DNA of 64,000 bases, from the NCBI RefSeq assembly GCF_928381705.1, contig NZ_CAKMSR010000003.1, positions 124,001-188,000 on the forward strand, read 5' to 3'. Shown here one piece after another: positions 16,140 through 24,736 of the stretch; the stretch's first letter is position 1; each line of letters begins with the position of its first letter. Position numbers and translations under genes: made by a program. The notes beneath the pieces are model-generated. The model did not search any database. It was not told the DNA's origin and saw nothing but the letters and a program-made list of their open reading frames with translations. This DNA is from Rothia nasimurium. Its GTDB lineage: Bacteria; Actinomycetota; Actinomycetes; Actinomycetales; Micrococcaceae.

Positions 16140-17189
16140 ATGATGCCCGCAACTGTCATGCTCGATGGCTCTGTCTACAGCCCCGCTGACCCCTTTGCTA
16201 CCGCCCTGGTCATGAACGAGAGCCAGGTGGAATGGGTGGGGCAGGACGCCGGTGCCCGCTCCATTGCGGATTCCTCCATGACCGTGCAGGAGCTGGGCGG
16301 ACGCCTGGTCACCCCCAGCTTTGCTCTAGCGGCGGCTTCTACGACCGGGGCGGACGCTCCCGCCCTGCTCGATGAGCTAGCGGCAGCTGGCTACGGTTAT
16401 GCCCGCCTGTTGCTCACCGATTTCGCGCAGGAGCTCCCGGCGGCGCACCCTGCGGTAGCTGCTGACTACTACCTTCCCGTAGGCAGCCTTGAGGGTGGCA
16501 GGGAACTGCCCGCTGGCGTCCGCGGTATCTTTGTCTCCTCCCCGGGAGAGCTTAGCTCGCAGTTACTGGCTTCGCTGGCCGAAAAGCGCCTGCAGCTCAT
16601 GTTGGTGGTCACCGAGGCGGCTCAGGTAGGGGAGTACCTGGCTCATCTGGCGCCTCTTGACGGCCTCGCCCGTCTGCGTATCAGCCCCAGCCTGGAGGGT
16701 CTCACCGAACTAGACCACAGTGACCTGGAACAAGCCAAAAACCTACAGGTCACCCTCGGTTTCTCAGGCGACTTCGACCGCTCCGGCGAAGCCTTTGGCC
16801 GGGCCCTGGCTGCGGGTGCTGCGGTAACCCTAGGGTCAGACCCCGGTACCCGACCCTCGCTATTGGGCTGGGAACTGGTGAACGCCGCCGTCAACCCCGC
16901 ACAGACAGAACAGGCAGTATCGGCTCGCGCCGCTTTTGCCGCCTGCACCCGCGCAGTCTACCGCGCCGCGTCCGCCCCCAACCCCTTCACCGGCCAGCTC
17001 GTGCCCGGAGCCCCCGCCCACTGCGCCCTCTGGGCTATCACCGAACTCATCGTGCAGACCCCTGACAGCCGCATTGCTGCCTGGAGCACCGACCCGCGCG
17101 CCCGCACCCCCCTGCTCCCTGTCCTGGCCCCCGACGTACCCCGCCCTGAACTGGTCAGCCTCTACCGCAGTGGCCACAAAGTGGGCTAG
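16140..17189 (+). CDS. Amidohydrolase-like protein with degenerate active site
   Basis: 349 residues resembling the amidohydrolase proteins often found between helY and the mannosyltransferase gene. The N-terminal beta-sandwich part ends in ELGGRLVTPSF, after which active members have a His-x-His metal motif; here the sequence reads ALAAASTTGAD, with no histidines. A later motif, AVTLGSDPGTRPS, keeps the Ser-Asp of the fourth metal site. The C-terminus VPGAPAHCALW resembles the returning beta-sandwich. The start ATG-ATG at 16140 follows aaagga. With the metal ligands lost it is probably not a hydrolase, though the frame is intact. The function is unknown. Confidence 0.7.
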   Translation: MMPATVMLDGSVYSPADPFATALVMNESQVEWVGQDAGARSIADSSMTVQELGGRLVTPSFALAAASTTGADAPALLDELAAAGYGYARLLLTDFAQELPAAHPAVAADYYLPVGSLEGGRELPAGVRGIFVSSPGELSSQLLASLAEKRLQLMLVVTEAAQVGEYLAHLAPLDGLARLRISPSLEGLTELDHSDLEQAKNLQVTLGFSGDFDRSGEAFGRALAAGAAVTLGSDPGTRPSLLGWELVNAAVNPAQTEQAVSARAAFAACTRAVYRAASAPNPFTGQLVPGAPAHCALWAITELIVQTPDSRIAAWSTDPRARTPLLPVLAPDVPRPELVSLYRSGHKVG

Positions 17190-17240
17190 GCGTCACCTCA
17201 GACCCAGGCCCGCGATACACGCTCGGGCACCTGCACCCTA

Positions 17241-17246
17241 TATAAT
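17241..17246 (+). promoter_or_regulatory. -10 element for polyprenol-phosphate mannosyltransferase gene
   Basis: A perfect TATAAT, 57 bp before the ATG at 17304, would give a leader of about 50 nt. The expected -35 position (17218-17223) does not match TTGACA. Confidence 0.4.
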
Positions 17247-17303
17247 GAAAAACTGGTTTACACGCCGTCCCACGATTCAGATGGGCCATGACAAGGAGAC
17301 CGC

Positions 17304-18038
17304 ATGCGAGTACTAACCGTGATTCCTACCTACAATGAGAAGGAAAACCTTCCCATCGTAGTAGAGCGCCTGCGCGCAGCCGTGCCCGACTGCGACATCC
17401 TCGTCGTCGACGACAACAGCCCCGACGGCACCGGCCAGCTCGCCGACTCCCTGGCAGCAGAAGACAGCCACATCAACGTCCTCCACCGCACCGTCAAGGA
17501 CGGCCTGGGTGGCGCCTACCTGGCAGGCTTCGACTGGGGCCTAGAAGCTGGCTACGACGTGCTCGTTGAGATGGACGCCGACTGCTCCCACCAGCCCGAA
17601 CAGCTGCCCCTGCTCCTGCAGGCAATCGAAGGGGGAGCCGACCTAGCTATCGGTTCTCGCTACGTACCCGGCGGCAAAACCAAAAACTGGCCCCTGCACC
17701 GCCAGATCCTTTCCCGCGGAGCCAACCTTTATACCCGCCTGATTCTGGGCACCAAGGTTAAAGACATCACCGCGGGCTACCGCGCCTACCGCCGCGAAGC
17801 CCTGCAGAAGCTTAACCTCGAAGGCATCGACTCCAAGGGCTACGTCTTCCAGGTTGATTTGGCCTGGCGCTCCGAGCAGGCCGGCCTGAAAATTGTAGAA
17901 GTACCCATCACCTTCGTAGAGCGTGAAATCGGTAGCTCCAAGATGGACGGCAACATCATCGTTGACTCCATGACCAAGGTAACCCGCTGGGGCCTGACCG
18001 CCCGAGCAGAGCGCGTCCGCTCCATCATCAAGAAGTAA
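17304..18038 (+). CDS. ppm1: Polyprenol monophosphomannose synthase (GT2)
   Basis: 244-residue family-2 glycosyltransferase that moves mannose from GDP-mannose to polyprenol phosphate for lipoglycan and protein mannosylation. Signatures: [46 protein letters not shown] (DxD-like metal site) and GSRYVPGG. It lacks the C-terminal or N-terminal membrane part of mycobacterial Ppm1, so it is the soluble catalytic unit and would need a partner for membrane attachment; no acyltransferase (Lnt) gene is adjacent. Strong ribosome site acaaggag. It converges on rbpA across a shared terminator. Confidence 0.93.
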   Translation: MRVLTVIPTYNEKENLPIVVERLRAAVPDCDILVVDDNSPDGTGQLADSLAAEDSHINVLHRTVKDGLGGAYLAGFDWGLEAGYDVLVEMDADCSHQPEQLPLLLQAIEGGADLAIGSRYVPGGKTKNWPLHRQILSRGANLYTRLILGTKVKDITAGYRAYRREALQKLNLEGIDSKGYVFQVDLAWRSEQAGLKIVEVPITFVEREIGSSKMDGNIIVDSMTKVTRWGLTARAERVRSIIKK

Positions 18039-18054
18039 TAGCAGTTGATAGACG

Positions 18055-18086
18055 AAGGGCCCCGCCAGATAACTGGCGGGGCCCTT
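18055..18086. terminator. Bidirectional terminator between ppm1 and rbpA
   Basis: A perfect 14-bp stem (18055-18068 with 18073-18086) around an ATAA loop; the A/T ends give short U-runs in both directions. It serves two convergent genes. Confidence 0.8.
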
Positions 18087-18106
18087 GGTCTTAGAGGGAG
18101 GATAGC

Positions 18107-18445
18107 CTAGAGGGCGTGACGCTCCCGGTAAATCTCAAGACGCTGCTGCAGGGTCTCTTCAAGTTCTTCGACACTACGGCGCTCCAGGAGCATATCCCAG
18201 TGGGTGCGAACAGGCTTTTCAGCGTTCTCTTCAACCTTGCCGTCGCCAGAAACCAGGAAGGCCTCCTTGCCGGACTTGGCGGTCCAGGTTGCGGGAATCT
18301 CAGCTTCCTGCGCGAAGGTAACGAAGACTCGTTCACCGTCTTCGGTGCGGTATTCCACACGCTGGCGGGGAGCCGGCTCCACGCCTGATTCGGTTTCCAT
18401 TGACTGTGAACCCAGGCGCATACCGCGCAGGCTGCGATCGCTCAT
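18107..18445 (-). CDS. rbpA: RNA polymerase-binding protein RbpA
   Basis: 112-residue actinobacterial transcription factor that binds RNA polymerase and principal sigma factors and stabilises open complexes. The N-terminal tail MSDRSLRGMRLGSQSME, core FAQEAEIPATW, and the sigma-interaction domain RTHWDMLLERRSVEELEETL are all recognisable. The core has no cysteines, so it is the zinc-free form, as in Mycobacterium rather than Streptomyces. It is alone in its transcription unit and converges on ppm1. Confidence 0.96.
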   Translation of the reverse strand: MSDRSLRGMRLGSQSMETESGVEPAPRQRVEYRTEDGERVFVTFAQEAEIPATWTAKSGKEAFLVSGDGKVEENAEKPVRTHWDMLLERRSVEELEETLQQRLEIYRERHAL

Positions 18446-18538
18446 TTTCTTCCTCCATAAACGGTGACTGAAGTGCTTGCAGGTTTGTAACTACTCAAAG
18501 GCGGGTAAACCGTGCAGGCCAAATACCCATTATAACCT

Positions 18539-19663
18539 TTAGGCGCCGGGGGTGTGGGGGTCTGTGCCCTCAGCTGATTCGTCGGTAGGGAGCTCGCCCT
18601 CCTGAGGGATTTCAACGCCGCTATCGAGCTTGTCGAGGTTGGGGTTGAGGTCTTCAGGGGTCACGCGGATCACCGGGGTGTCGACCAGGGGAGAGGACGG
18701 GGGAGTCGCAGGGGTAGACTCTTCCTCAGTCTCAGGTGCACCCTCGTTACCCAGGGGTGAGAAGGCGTTGCCGATACCGCGCAGGGCATCGCCCAGCTCG
18801 GTGGGAATGAACCAGAGTTTGTTAGCATCGCCCTCGGCTAGCTTGGGCAGGGTCTGCAGGTACTGGTAGGTCAGTAGCTTCTGGCTGGGGTTCGAGGCGT
18901 GGATTGCGTGGAAGACCTTCTGGATAGCCTGGGCTTCACCGTCAGCACGCAGGATAGCTGCCTTAGCGTCACCCTCAGCGGTCAGAATCTGGGACTGCTT
19001 TTCACCTTCTGCTCGTAGAATCGCAGCACGGGAGTCACCTTCGGCGGTTAGAATCTGGGACTGCTTCTGGCCTTCGGCGGTTAGAATAGCGGCTCGGCGG
19101 TCACGCTCTGCTCGCATCTGCTTTTCCATGGAGTCCTGGATGGAGTGCGGAGGCTGAATTTCCTTGATATCGACGCGGGAGACACGGATACCCCAGCGGC
19201 CAGTGGTGCTGTCAAGGACGCCACGGAGCTCGCTGTTAATCTGGTCGCGGGAGGTCAGGGTTTCTTCCAGGTTCAGGCCACCGACGACGTTGCGCAGGGT
19301 GGCACTGGTTAGCTCATCGACAGCCTGGATGTAGTTAGTGATTTCGTAGGTAGCAGCCTTGGGGTCGGTGACCTGGAAGTAAACCACGGTATCGATACCG
19401 ACGACCAGGTTATCTTCGGTGATAACGGACTGGGCTGGGAAAGATACGACCTGTTCACGCAGGTCAATGAGGGGCAGGACGCGGTCGATAAAGGGGACGG
19501 TCACATGAAAGCCCGGGTTGAGGGTGGTGTGGTACTTACCCAGACGCTCGACAATGCCAGCGCGGGCCTGAGGAATAATGCGCACAGCCTTGAGCAGGGT
19601 GATGAGCACCAAGAGCACGAGGGCTGTAAGCAGGATGGTTGTGGTGATGGTTGAAGCTGTCAT
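18539..19663 (-). CDS. SPFH/Band 7 (stomatin-prohibitin) membrane protein
   Basis: 374 residues: N-terminal membrane helix (ILLTALVLLVLITLLKAV), Band 7 domain (about 28-190, with RIIPQARAGIVERLGKY and GFHVTVPFIDRVLPLIDLRE), then a helical stalk built of five 11-residue repeats (about 193-247, ILTAEGxxxxQ/ILRAEG type), and a Pro/Glu-rich tail from about 300. Such proteins form large membrane-attached cages or scaffolds. The nfeD gene lies 30 bp upstream on the same strand, the usual SPFH-NfeD pairing. Confidence 0.93.
   Translation of the reverse strand: MTASTITTTILLTALVLLVLITLLKAVRIIPQARAGIVERLGKYHTTLNPGFHVTVPFIDRVLPLIDLREQVVSFPAQSVITEDNLVVGIDTVVYFQVTDPKAATYEITNYIQAVDELTSATLRNVVGGLNLEETLTSRDQINSELRGVLDSTTGRWGIRVSRVDIKEIQPPHSIQDSMEKQMRAERDRRAAILTAEGQKQSQILTAEGDSRAAILRAEGEKQSQILTAEGDAKAAILRADGEAQAIQKVFHAIHASNPSQKLLTYQYLQTLPKLAEGDANKLWFIPTELGDALRGIGNAFSPLGNEGAPETEEESTPATPPSSPLVDTPVIRVTPEDLNPNLDKLDSGVEIPQEGELPTDESAEGTDPHTPGA
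18923..19087 (-). repeat. Five tandem 33-bp coding repeats in the SPFH gene
   Basis: Encodes residues 193-247 as ILTAEGQKQSQ, ILTAEGDSRAA, ILRAEGEKQSQ, ILTAEGDAKAA, ILRADGEAQAI. Units alternate between QKQSQ-like and xxAA endings, suggesting a 22-residue duplication. The 11-residue spacing fits a right-handed coiled coil. Confidence 0.85.
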
Positions 19664-19693
19664 AGGTTACGACCTTAATCTTTAAGTTAAAGG

Positions 19694-20152
19694 TTATTTT
19701 GTGGTGTGAGGGGCTAGGTAGGCAGTTGCACCGCGAATGGCTACCACGGTTGCTGTTGACCCTTCAGGGAGAACCAGCTGGTTGCTTTCGGGGCGGGCCG
19801 TCCAGGTATCACCGGCGATACGGGCAAGACCTGCCTGCTCTGTGACCGTCTGGGTAATAAGAGCGTCCTGGCCAATAAGCCCATCAGAGTTCATCGCAAT
19901 ATTGGGTGAGCTTTGATGGAAACGCTTAATAAGCGGTGGGCGGAGCCCTAAGAGAAGGGCGATGCTAACAACTGCAAAAAGAACAACCTGACCAACAAAG
20001 GAGTCGAGGAAAGTGGTGCTCAGTGTTGCCGACAGGGCAGCTAAGGCCATCATTAGAAAGATGAAGTCGAGCATCAAAATCTCGATAATGGCTAGAACAA
20101 TCGCAGCGGTGAGCCAGAAAGCCCAGAGGTTCTGTGCGAACCAATCAATCAT
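19694..20152 (-). CDS. NfeD family membrane protein
   Basis: 152 residues: three to four membrane helices (LWAFWLTAAIVLAIIEIL, FIFLMMALAALSATL, VGQVVLFAVVSIALLLGL) followed by a C-terminal OB-fold domain (GLIGQDALITQTV...DTWTARPESNQLVLPEGSTATVVAI). NfeD proteins of this short type lack the protease domain and partner SPFH proteins, matching the gene 30 bp downstream. The ribosome site gggaggt lies 5 bp before the ATG. Confidence 0.92.
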   Translation of the reverse strand: MIDWFAQNLWAFWLTAAIVLAIIEILMLDFIFLMMALAALSATLSTTFLDSFVGQVVLFAVVSIALLLGLRPPLIKRFHQSSPNIAMNSDGLIGQDALITQTVTEQAGLARIAGDTWTARPESNQLVLPEGSTATVVAIRGATAYLAPHTTK

Positions 20153-20284
20153 GTGTACCTCCCACAGGTCGGTGTGTGTTAGTACTTATCTATTCTCCCT
20201 GATGTGGTTTCTCTGTGCTAGTCATTACGTGAGGTATGAGAGGATTTGGCCAGCTCAGCCAGGCTTTCCATAAAGCCGATAATA

Positions 20285-20295
20285 TACATTATGTA
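20285..20295. promoter_or_regulatory. AT-rich inverted repeat in the nfeD/DUF3054 divergent region
   Basis: TACATTATGTA is a symmetric 11-mer inside an AT-rich patch (about 20278-20310) in the 226-bp region between divergent genes. It may be a promoter core or operator; nothing more can be supported. Confidence 0.25.
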
Positions 20296-20378
20296 AAGTA
20301 AAGCTAAAAAAGCTCCCCTGACGCCCTCGACTTACTCCACAGCTGCTGAGCTTAGCGCTCCTGCGTTAGAGTAAAACT

Positions 20379-20762
20379 ATGCTCAGTTCAGTTGATTCAG
20401 GTAAATATTTTTCCCAGCCGGTTCGCGCCGTGGTTGACCTGGCCCTCGTCCTTCTTTTTATTGCCATCGGGCTCACTAGCCACCAGGAACCGCTATCCCA
20501 GCTATTAGCCACCGCCGCACCTTTCTTGCTGGCAGCCTGCGCTGGCCATATTGGTGTGTGGGCCGTGAGCTCCAGGCGGCAGCTTCCCCTCTTGCTTGAA
20601 GGTTTTATGATGTGGGTCAGCACCCTGGTGCTTGGGCTTGGCTTGCGCCTCTCCTTCGGCGATACTGCGGCAACTGCTTTTGTTCTTGTCTCAGCTCTTA
20701 CTCTCTTGGTCTTCTTGGTGGGCTGGCGCCTTATCCTTGGCTTGGTGCGCCGCAAGGCCTAA
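20379..20762 (+). CDS. DUF3054 family membrane protein
   Basis: 127-residue integral membrane protein with four predicted helices (VVDLALVLLFIAIGLTS, LATAAPFLLAACAGHIGVWAV, LEGFMMWVSTLVLGLGLRL, AFVLVSALTLLVFLVGWRLI). The pattern and length fit DUF3054, found widely in actinobacteria with no known function. It is transcribed away from nfeD and converges on trpD across a 17-bp stem terminator. Confidence 0.85.
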   Translation: MLSSVDSGKYFSQPVRAVVDLALVLLFIAIGLTSHQEPLSQLLATAAPFLLAACAGHIGVWAVSSRRQLPLLLEGFMMWVSTLVLGLGLRLSFGDTAATAFVLVSALTLLVFLVGWRLILGLVRRKA

Positions 20763-20787
20763 ATTTCTTGATGTAGACAGTCTTTAA

Positions 20788-20824
20788 AAAGGTGTGGCCC
20801 CAGAAAGTCTGGGGCCACACCTTT
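20788..20824. terminator. Bidirectional terminator between DUF3054 gene and trpD
   Basis: Perfect 17-bp stem (20788-20804 with 20808-20824), 3-nt loop, A-run on one side and T-run on the other. Confidence 0.88.
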
Positions 20825-20830
20825 ATGTTG

Positions 20831-21871
20831 TTATTTACTGTTGCTGTAAGCAATCCAACGTTCAAGCACAGCCTTAGCTTTACCTGATTCTACTGATTGG
20901 CGAGCGTCCCGCAGGGCTTCCTCAAAGCGTTCGGTAAAAGGCCTACCGTCGACCGGACGGTAAGCAGTCAAGCCTGCTGCAGCATTCAGTAAAACCGCGT
21001 TGAGGATTGGGCCGGGAGTCCCATCGAGAACCTGATGCACAACCTGGGCGTTATGCTGGGCATCTCCCCCGCGTAGATCGTCCAGGGTGGCGCATTCAAT
21101 ACCAAAATCGGTGGGGGTTAGTGAATGGTGCTCAACTCCCCCATTGAAGGTTTCCCAAACTTGCGATTCACCGGTGATGGTAATTTCGTCCAGGCCATCA
21201 TTCCCCCGGAAAATCAGGGCGTGGTCGCCGCGGGAAGCGAAAACGGCGGCGATTTTCTCGGCCATCTCGGGGTCTGCTACACCGATGGCTGAAGCCCGGA
21301 CCCGAGCGGGGTTGGTCATGGGGCCGAGGTAGTTGAAGGCTGTAGGTACGCCAATGGAGCGGCGGGCGGGCGCTACGTGACGCATGGAGGGGTGGAACAC
21401 CTGGGCGAACAGGAAGGTGATGCCCGCAGCCTCTACTGCACCTGCCACATCTTTAATGTTTAGGTTTAGATTTATGCCTAGTTCAGCCAGCACATCTGCA
21501 CTTCCACTTGATGATGAAGAGGCCCTGTTGCCGTGCTTAATGACGGGCACGCCCGCTCCCGCAATCACCAGTGAGGCCATAGTGGAAATATTGACGGTGT
21601 TCTGCTGGTCTCCACCGGTGCCAACAATATCTACAGCATCTCGGGTGACTTCTATGTGTTCCGCCTTGTCAAGCATGCCTTGCGCAAGTGCAGCAAGTTC
21701 TTCAGGAGTTTCACCTTTAACATGAAGTCCAACTAGGAAAGCTCCGATAATAGCTTCCGGGGTTGATCCCGCCATGATGTCTTGCATGGCCCAGTTAATC
21801 TGGTCTGACGAGAGGTCCTGCTGGGCTACGAGTTGATTGAGAATAAGTTTCCACGTGATGGTGCCTGTCAT
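20831..21871 (-). CDS. trpD: Anthranilate phosphoribosyltransferase TrpD
   Basis: 346 residues; transfers phosphoribose from PRPP to anthranilate in tryptophan synthesis. The PRPP-binding motif VGTGGDQQNTVNISTMAS and the anthranilate-site region HGNRASSSSSGSADVL are present, as is the second metal motif around GNDGLDEITITG. It stands alone, not in a trp operon, next to ctaE, a linkage common in Micrococcales. No trp leader peptide is visible upstream. Confidence 0.96.
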   Translation of the reverse strand: MTGTITWKLILNQLVAQQDLSSDQINWAMQDIMAGSTPEAIIGAFLVGLHVKGETPEELAALAQGMLDKAEHIEVTRDAVDIVGTGGDQQNTVNISTMASLVIAGAGVPVIKHGNRASSSSSGSADVLAELGINLNLNIKDVAGAVEAAGITFLFAQVFHPSMRHVAPARRSIGVPTAFNYLGPMTNPARVRASAIGVADPEMAEKIAAVFASRGDHALIFRGNDGLDEITITGESQVWETFNGGVEHHSLTPTDFGIECATLDDLRGGDAQHNAQVVHQVLDGTPGPILNAVLLNAAAGLTAYRPVDGRPFTERFEEALRDARQSVESGKAKAVLERWIAYSNSK

Positions 21872-22073
21872 GGCTCACATTCTACGGTTCTTTTAGTTCC
21901 CGGGCGAGCTCGTGAGACGGACGTCCGCGGGGACTTTCCGTACCAGGGTTGCTGGACGTTGGGTTACGTAAGTTTTACACACAACGTGTCGCCAAGCCTG
22001 CACTAAAAACCCCTAGATTAGGGGGAAGATATGCAGGATTTACAACACACCTCCTAGCAAACCCCCTTACCTA

Positions 22074-22103
22074 TTGGTTCACGGGCACTTTTACAGACAT
22101 AAT
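22074..22103 (+). promoter_or_regulatory. Candidate ctaE promoter (leaderless)
   Basis: TTGGTT (22074-22079), an 18-bp spacer and CATAAT (22098-22103) place the start of transcription about at the GTG of ctaE (22110). No ribosome site precedes that GTG, which supports a leaderless mRNA. Confidence 0.5.
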
Positions 22104-22109
22104 GTCTAT

Positions 22110-22748
22110 GTGACAACTGCAACCCATACCCCAAGTAAGTCGGCACACGCCGCTCTGAATCGACCCAATCAGGTGTCTGTCGGCACCGTCGTTTGGCTTG
22201 CCTCAGAGCTCATGTTCTTCGCCGGCCTGTTCGCAATGTACTTCACTCTGCGCGCTTCTCGCCCCGATATTTGGGCTGAGAACACCCCGCTGCTTGAAGT
22301 CCCTCTCGCTCTCGCCAACACCATCGTGCTGGTGCTGAGCTCCGTTACCTGCCAGTTTGGTGTTTTCAAGGCTGAACAGCTCAAGCCCCGCCGCACCGGT
22401 TCCCTCTTCAATGTCCGTGAATGGGGCATGGTTGAGTGGTTCCTGCTCACCTTCATCATGGGTGCGTTCTTCGTTTCCGTCCAGGCTTACGAATACGCAA
22501 ACCTTGTAGCTGAAGGTATGACTATCGCGTCAAGCGCTTACGGCTCAGCTTTCTACATCACCACCGGTTTCCACGCACTCCACGTAACCGGCGGCCTGAT
22601 CGCCTTCCTGCTGATCATCGGCCGTGCCTATGTTGCTAAGCGTTTCGGTCACTACGAAGCAACCTCAGCAATCGTTGTTTCTTACTACTGGCACTTCGTA
22701 GACGTCGTCTGGATCGCCCTGTTCCTTATCGTCTACTTCCTCAAGTAA
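22110..22748 (+). CDS. ctaE: Cytochrome c oxidase subunit III CtaE
   Basis: 212-residue membrane subunit of the aa3 oxidase with five predicted helices. The GTG at 22110 gives [37 protein letters not shown], matching the family's N-terminus; an upstream in-frame start at 22074 would overlap the promoter. Family features are [27 protein letters not shown] and [15 protein letters not shown]. First gene of ctaE-qcrC-qcrA-qcrB, in which complex III and part of complex IV are made together, matching the known III-IV supercomplex of actinobacteria. Confidence 0.96.
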   Translation: MTTATHTPSKSAHAALNRPNQVSVGTVVWLASELMFFAGLFAMYFTLRASRPDIWAENTPLLEVPLALANTIVLVLSSVTCQFGVFKAEQLKPRRTGSLFNVREWGMVEWFLLTFIMGAFFVSVQAYEYANLVAEGMTIASSAYGSAFYITTGFHALHVTGGLIAFLLIIGRAYVAKRFGHYEATSAIVVSYYWHFVDVVWIALFLIVYFLK

Positions 22749-22800
22749 CCGGTAACCGCTAAAAGTAAACCAACTAGCACACACACAAAGGAACAACGAC

Positions 22801-23595
22801 GTGAAGGCACTTTCTCAAAAGCGACGTCATCCGCTCGCAGCTCTCGTGTTGCTTGCCCTTGCCCTCCTCCTATCTGGTGGCCTCTACGCAGTTGCCACGG
22901 CTACTAACGAGGCTCAAGCCGCTACAAGCACCACCTACACTGCAGAAGACATCTCAGAAGGCCAGAAACTCTTTCTGGCCAACTGTGCAACCTGCCACGG
23001 TACTAACGCAGAAGGCTCAGTAGACGGCCCCTCACTGATTGGTGTTGGCGCTGCTGCTGTTGACTTCCAGGTAGGCACCGGCCGCATGCCCATGCAGATG
23101 CAGGGCGTTCAGGCTCAGCTGAAGCCCGGCCAGTTCAACGATGAGCAGACTAAGCAGCTCGCAGCCTACGTTGCATCACTCGGCGCAGGCCCCACCATCC
23201 CCGAGGAAGAGTACCTCGATGTTTCCAAGGGCGATGCAGCCAACGGTGCAAAGGTATTCCTCGCAAACTGCGCTATGTGCCATAACGCTGCTGGCGTTGG
23301 TGGTGCTCTTACCCGCGGTAAGTTTGCTCCTACCCTGATGGGCGTTTCAGAAAAGCACATCTACGAGGCTATGGAAACTGGCCCGCAGAACATGCCCGTC
23401 TTTAACGACGCAAACATCACCCCCGAAGAAAAGCGCGATGTCATTACCTACCTGAAGTCCCAGGAAGTTAACGCATCGGTTGGTGGTTTCAAGCTTGGCT
23501 CACTCGGCCCCGTGTCTGAAGGTCTTCTGATCTGGACCCTCGGCCTGGTCATCGTCATTGTATTCACCCTCTGGCTGACTTCACGAGCTGCATAA
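22801..23595 (+). CDS. qcrC: Cytochrome bc1 complex diheme cytochrome c subunit QcrC
   Basis: 264 residues. An N-terminal signal/anchor helix (PLAALVLLALALLLSGGLYAV) is followed by two cytochrome c domains with heme motifs CATCH (about residue 60) and CAMCH (about 159), and a C-terminal membrane helix (LLIWTLGLVIVIVFTLWL). This tethered diheme form replaces a free cytochrome c and hands electrons straight to the aa3 oxidase. Starts with GTG after aaaggaac. Two methionines in the GRMPMQMQG and NMPVF regions are the likely heme axial ligands. Confidence 0.96.
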   Translation: MKALSQKRRHPLAALVLLALALLLSGGLYAVATATNEAQAATSTTYTAEDISEGQKLFLANCATCHGTNAEGSVDGPSLIGVGAAAVDFQVGTGRMPMQMQGVQAQLKPGQFNDEQTKQLAAYVASLGAGPTIPEEEYLDVSKGDAANGAKVFLANCAMCHNAAGVGGALTRGKFAPTLMGVSEKHIYEAMETGPQNMPVFNDANITPEEKRDVITYLKSQEVNASVGGFKLGSLGPVSEGLLIWTLGLVIVIVFTLWLTSRAA

Positions 23596-23644
23596 GCTCA
23601 CGCACACACATAAATTTCGTACCAAGGAAGATTTGAGGCAACAC

Positions 23645-24736
23645 ATGGGAAACCATAGTGACGGCGCACATGAAAAGGCTGCCGTAGTTACCTCTCAAGA
23701 GGCAAGTCAGGAGAAGTTCGCTAACCCCGGACTTCCCCCGCATGCTCCCCGACTCACCGACGTCGATTCCAAAAAAGCTAAGGGTGCCGAGCGACAGGTA
23801 GTTCTACTATTCGTCATCTCCATGCTGGGCTCCCTGCTTTTCTGGATTGGCTACTTCGGTGTAGAGGTAAGCGGCAACTTCTACGATGTCATGAACCCCG
23901 AAGCAAACAACATGCTTCGTCTGCAGAACCTTCTGCTGGGTCTCGGCATCGCTTTTGCCATGTTCGGTATCGGTATCGGTATCGTCCACTGGGCACGCTC
24001 ACTCATGCCCGACCACGAAATGGTCGAAGAGCGTCACGCGGTTACCTCTGAAGAGGACCGCGCAGAGGCTCAGGAAATCGTTGAAACCATCATCGAAGAA
24101 TCAGGCATCAAGCGTCGCCCGCTTCTTCGTAATACCCTCATCGGTTCCGTTATCCTCGCTCCCCTGACCTTCGTCACCCTGTTCCGTGACCTGGGCCCCG
24201 CAGACCCCTCAGTACTCAAGTACACCCTGTGGGACGAAGGCGTCCGCCTCGTGCGCGACCCCTCCGGCACCCCCATTAAGGCTGCCGACGTTACTCTGGG
24301 CTCTGCCTACCACGTCCTGCCCGAAACCCTCTCTAGCCTGACCCACGAGAACGGCTACCTCGAGGAAAAGGCCAAGGCCGTTGTGCTGCTCATGCGTCTG
24401 GATCCCGCTGACATCAAGAAGGTCACCCCCGGTCGCGAAAACTGGAACGTTGACGGCATCTACGCCTACTCCAAGGTTTGCACCCACGTAGGCTGCCCCA
24501 TCGCTCTGTACGAGCAGCGCACCCACCACCTGCTCTGCCCCTGCCACCAGTCAACCTTTGACGCGGCAGAAGAGTGCAAGGTTATCTTCGGCCCCGCAGG
24601 CCACGCCCTGCCCCAGCTGCCCATCGCAGTTGACTCCGAAGGCTACCTGGTCGCCCAGAGTGACTTCCACGAGCCCGTTGGCCCCGGCTACTGGGAGCGT
24701 GCAAAGCACATCAAGGAAATGGCAGGTGAAGCATAA
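23645..24736 (+). CDS. qcrA: Cytochrome bc1 complex Rieske iron-sulfur subunit QcrA
   Basis: 363 residues with the actinobacterial layout: three N-terminal membrane helices (about 55-75, 100-125, 165-185), then the Rieske domain with the [2Fe-2S] ligands in CTHVGC and CPCHQS. The ATG at 23645 (MGNHSDGAHEK) has gagg 7 bp upstream; a TTG at 23633 is also possible. The stop codon overlaps the qcrB start (TAATG), implying coupled translation. Confidence 0.95.
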   Translation: MGNHSDGAHEKAAVVTSQEASQEKFANPGLPPHAPRLTDVDSKKAKGAERQVVLLFVISMLGSLLFWIGYFGVEVSGNFYDVMNPEANNMLRLQNLLLGLGIAFAMFGIGIGIVHWARSLMPDHEMVEERHAVTSEEDRAEAQEIVETIIEESGIKRRPLLRNTLIGSVILAPLTFVTLFRDLGPADPSVLKYTLWDEGVRLVRDPSGTPIKAADVTLGSAYHVLPETLSSLTHENGYLEEKAKAVVLLMRLDPADIKKVTPGRENWNVDGIYAYSKVCTHVGCPIALYEQRTHHLLCPCHQSTFDAAEECKVIFGPAGHALPQLPIAVDSEGYLVAQSDFHEPVGPGYWERAKHIKEMAGEA

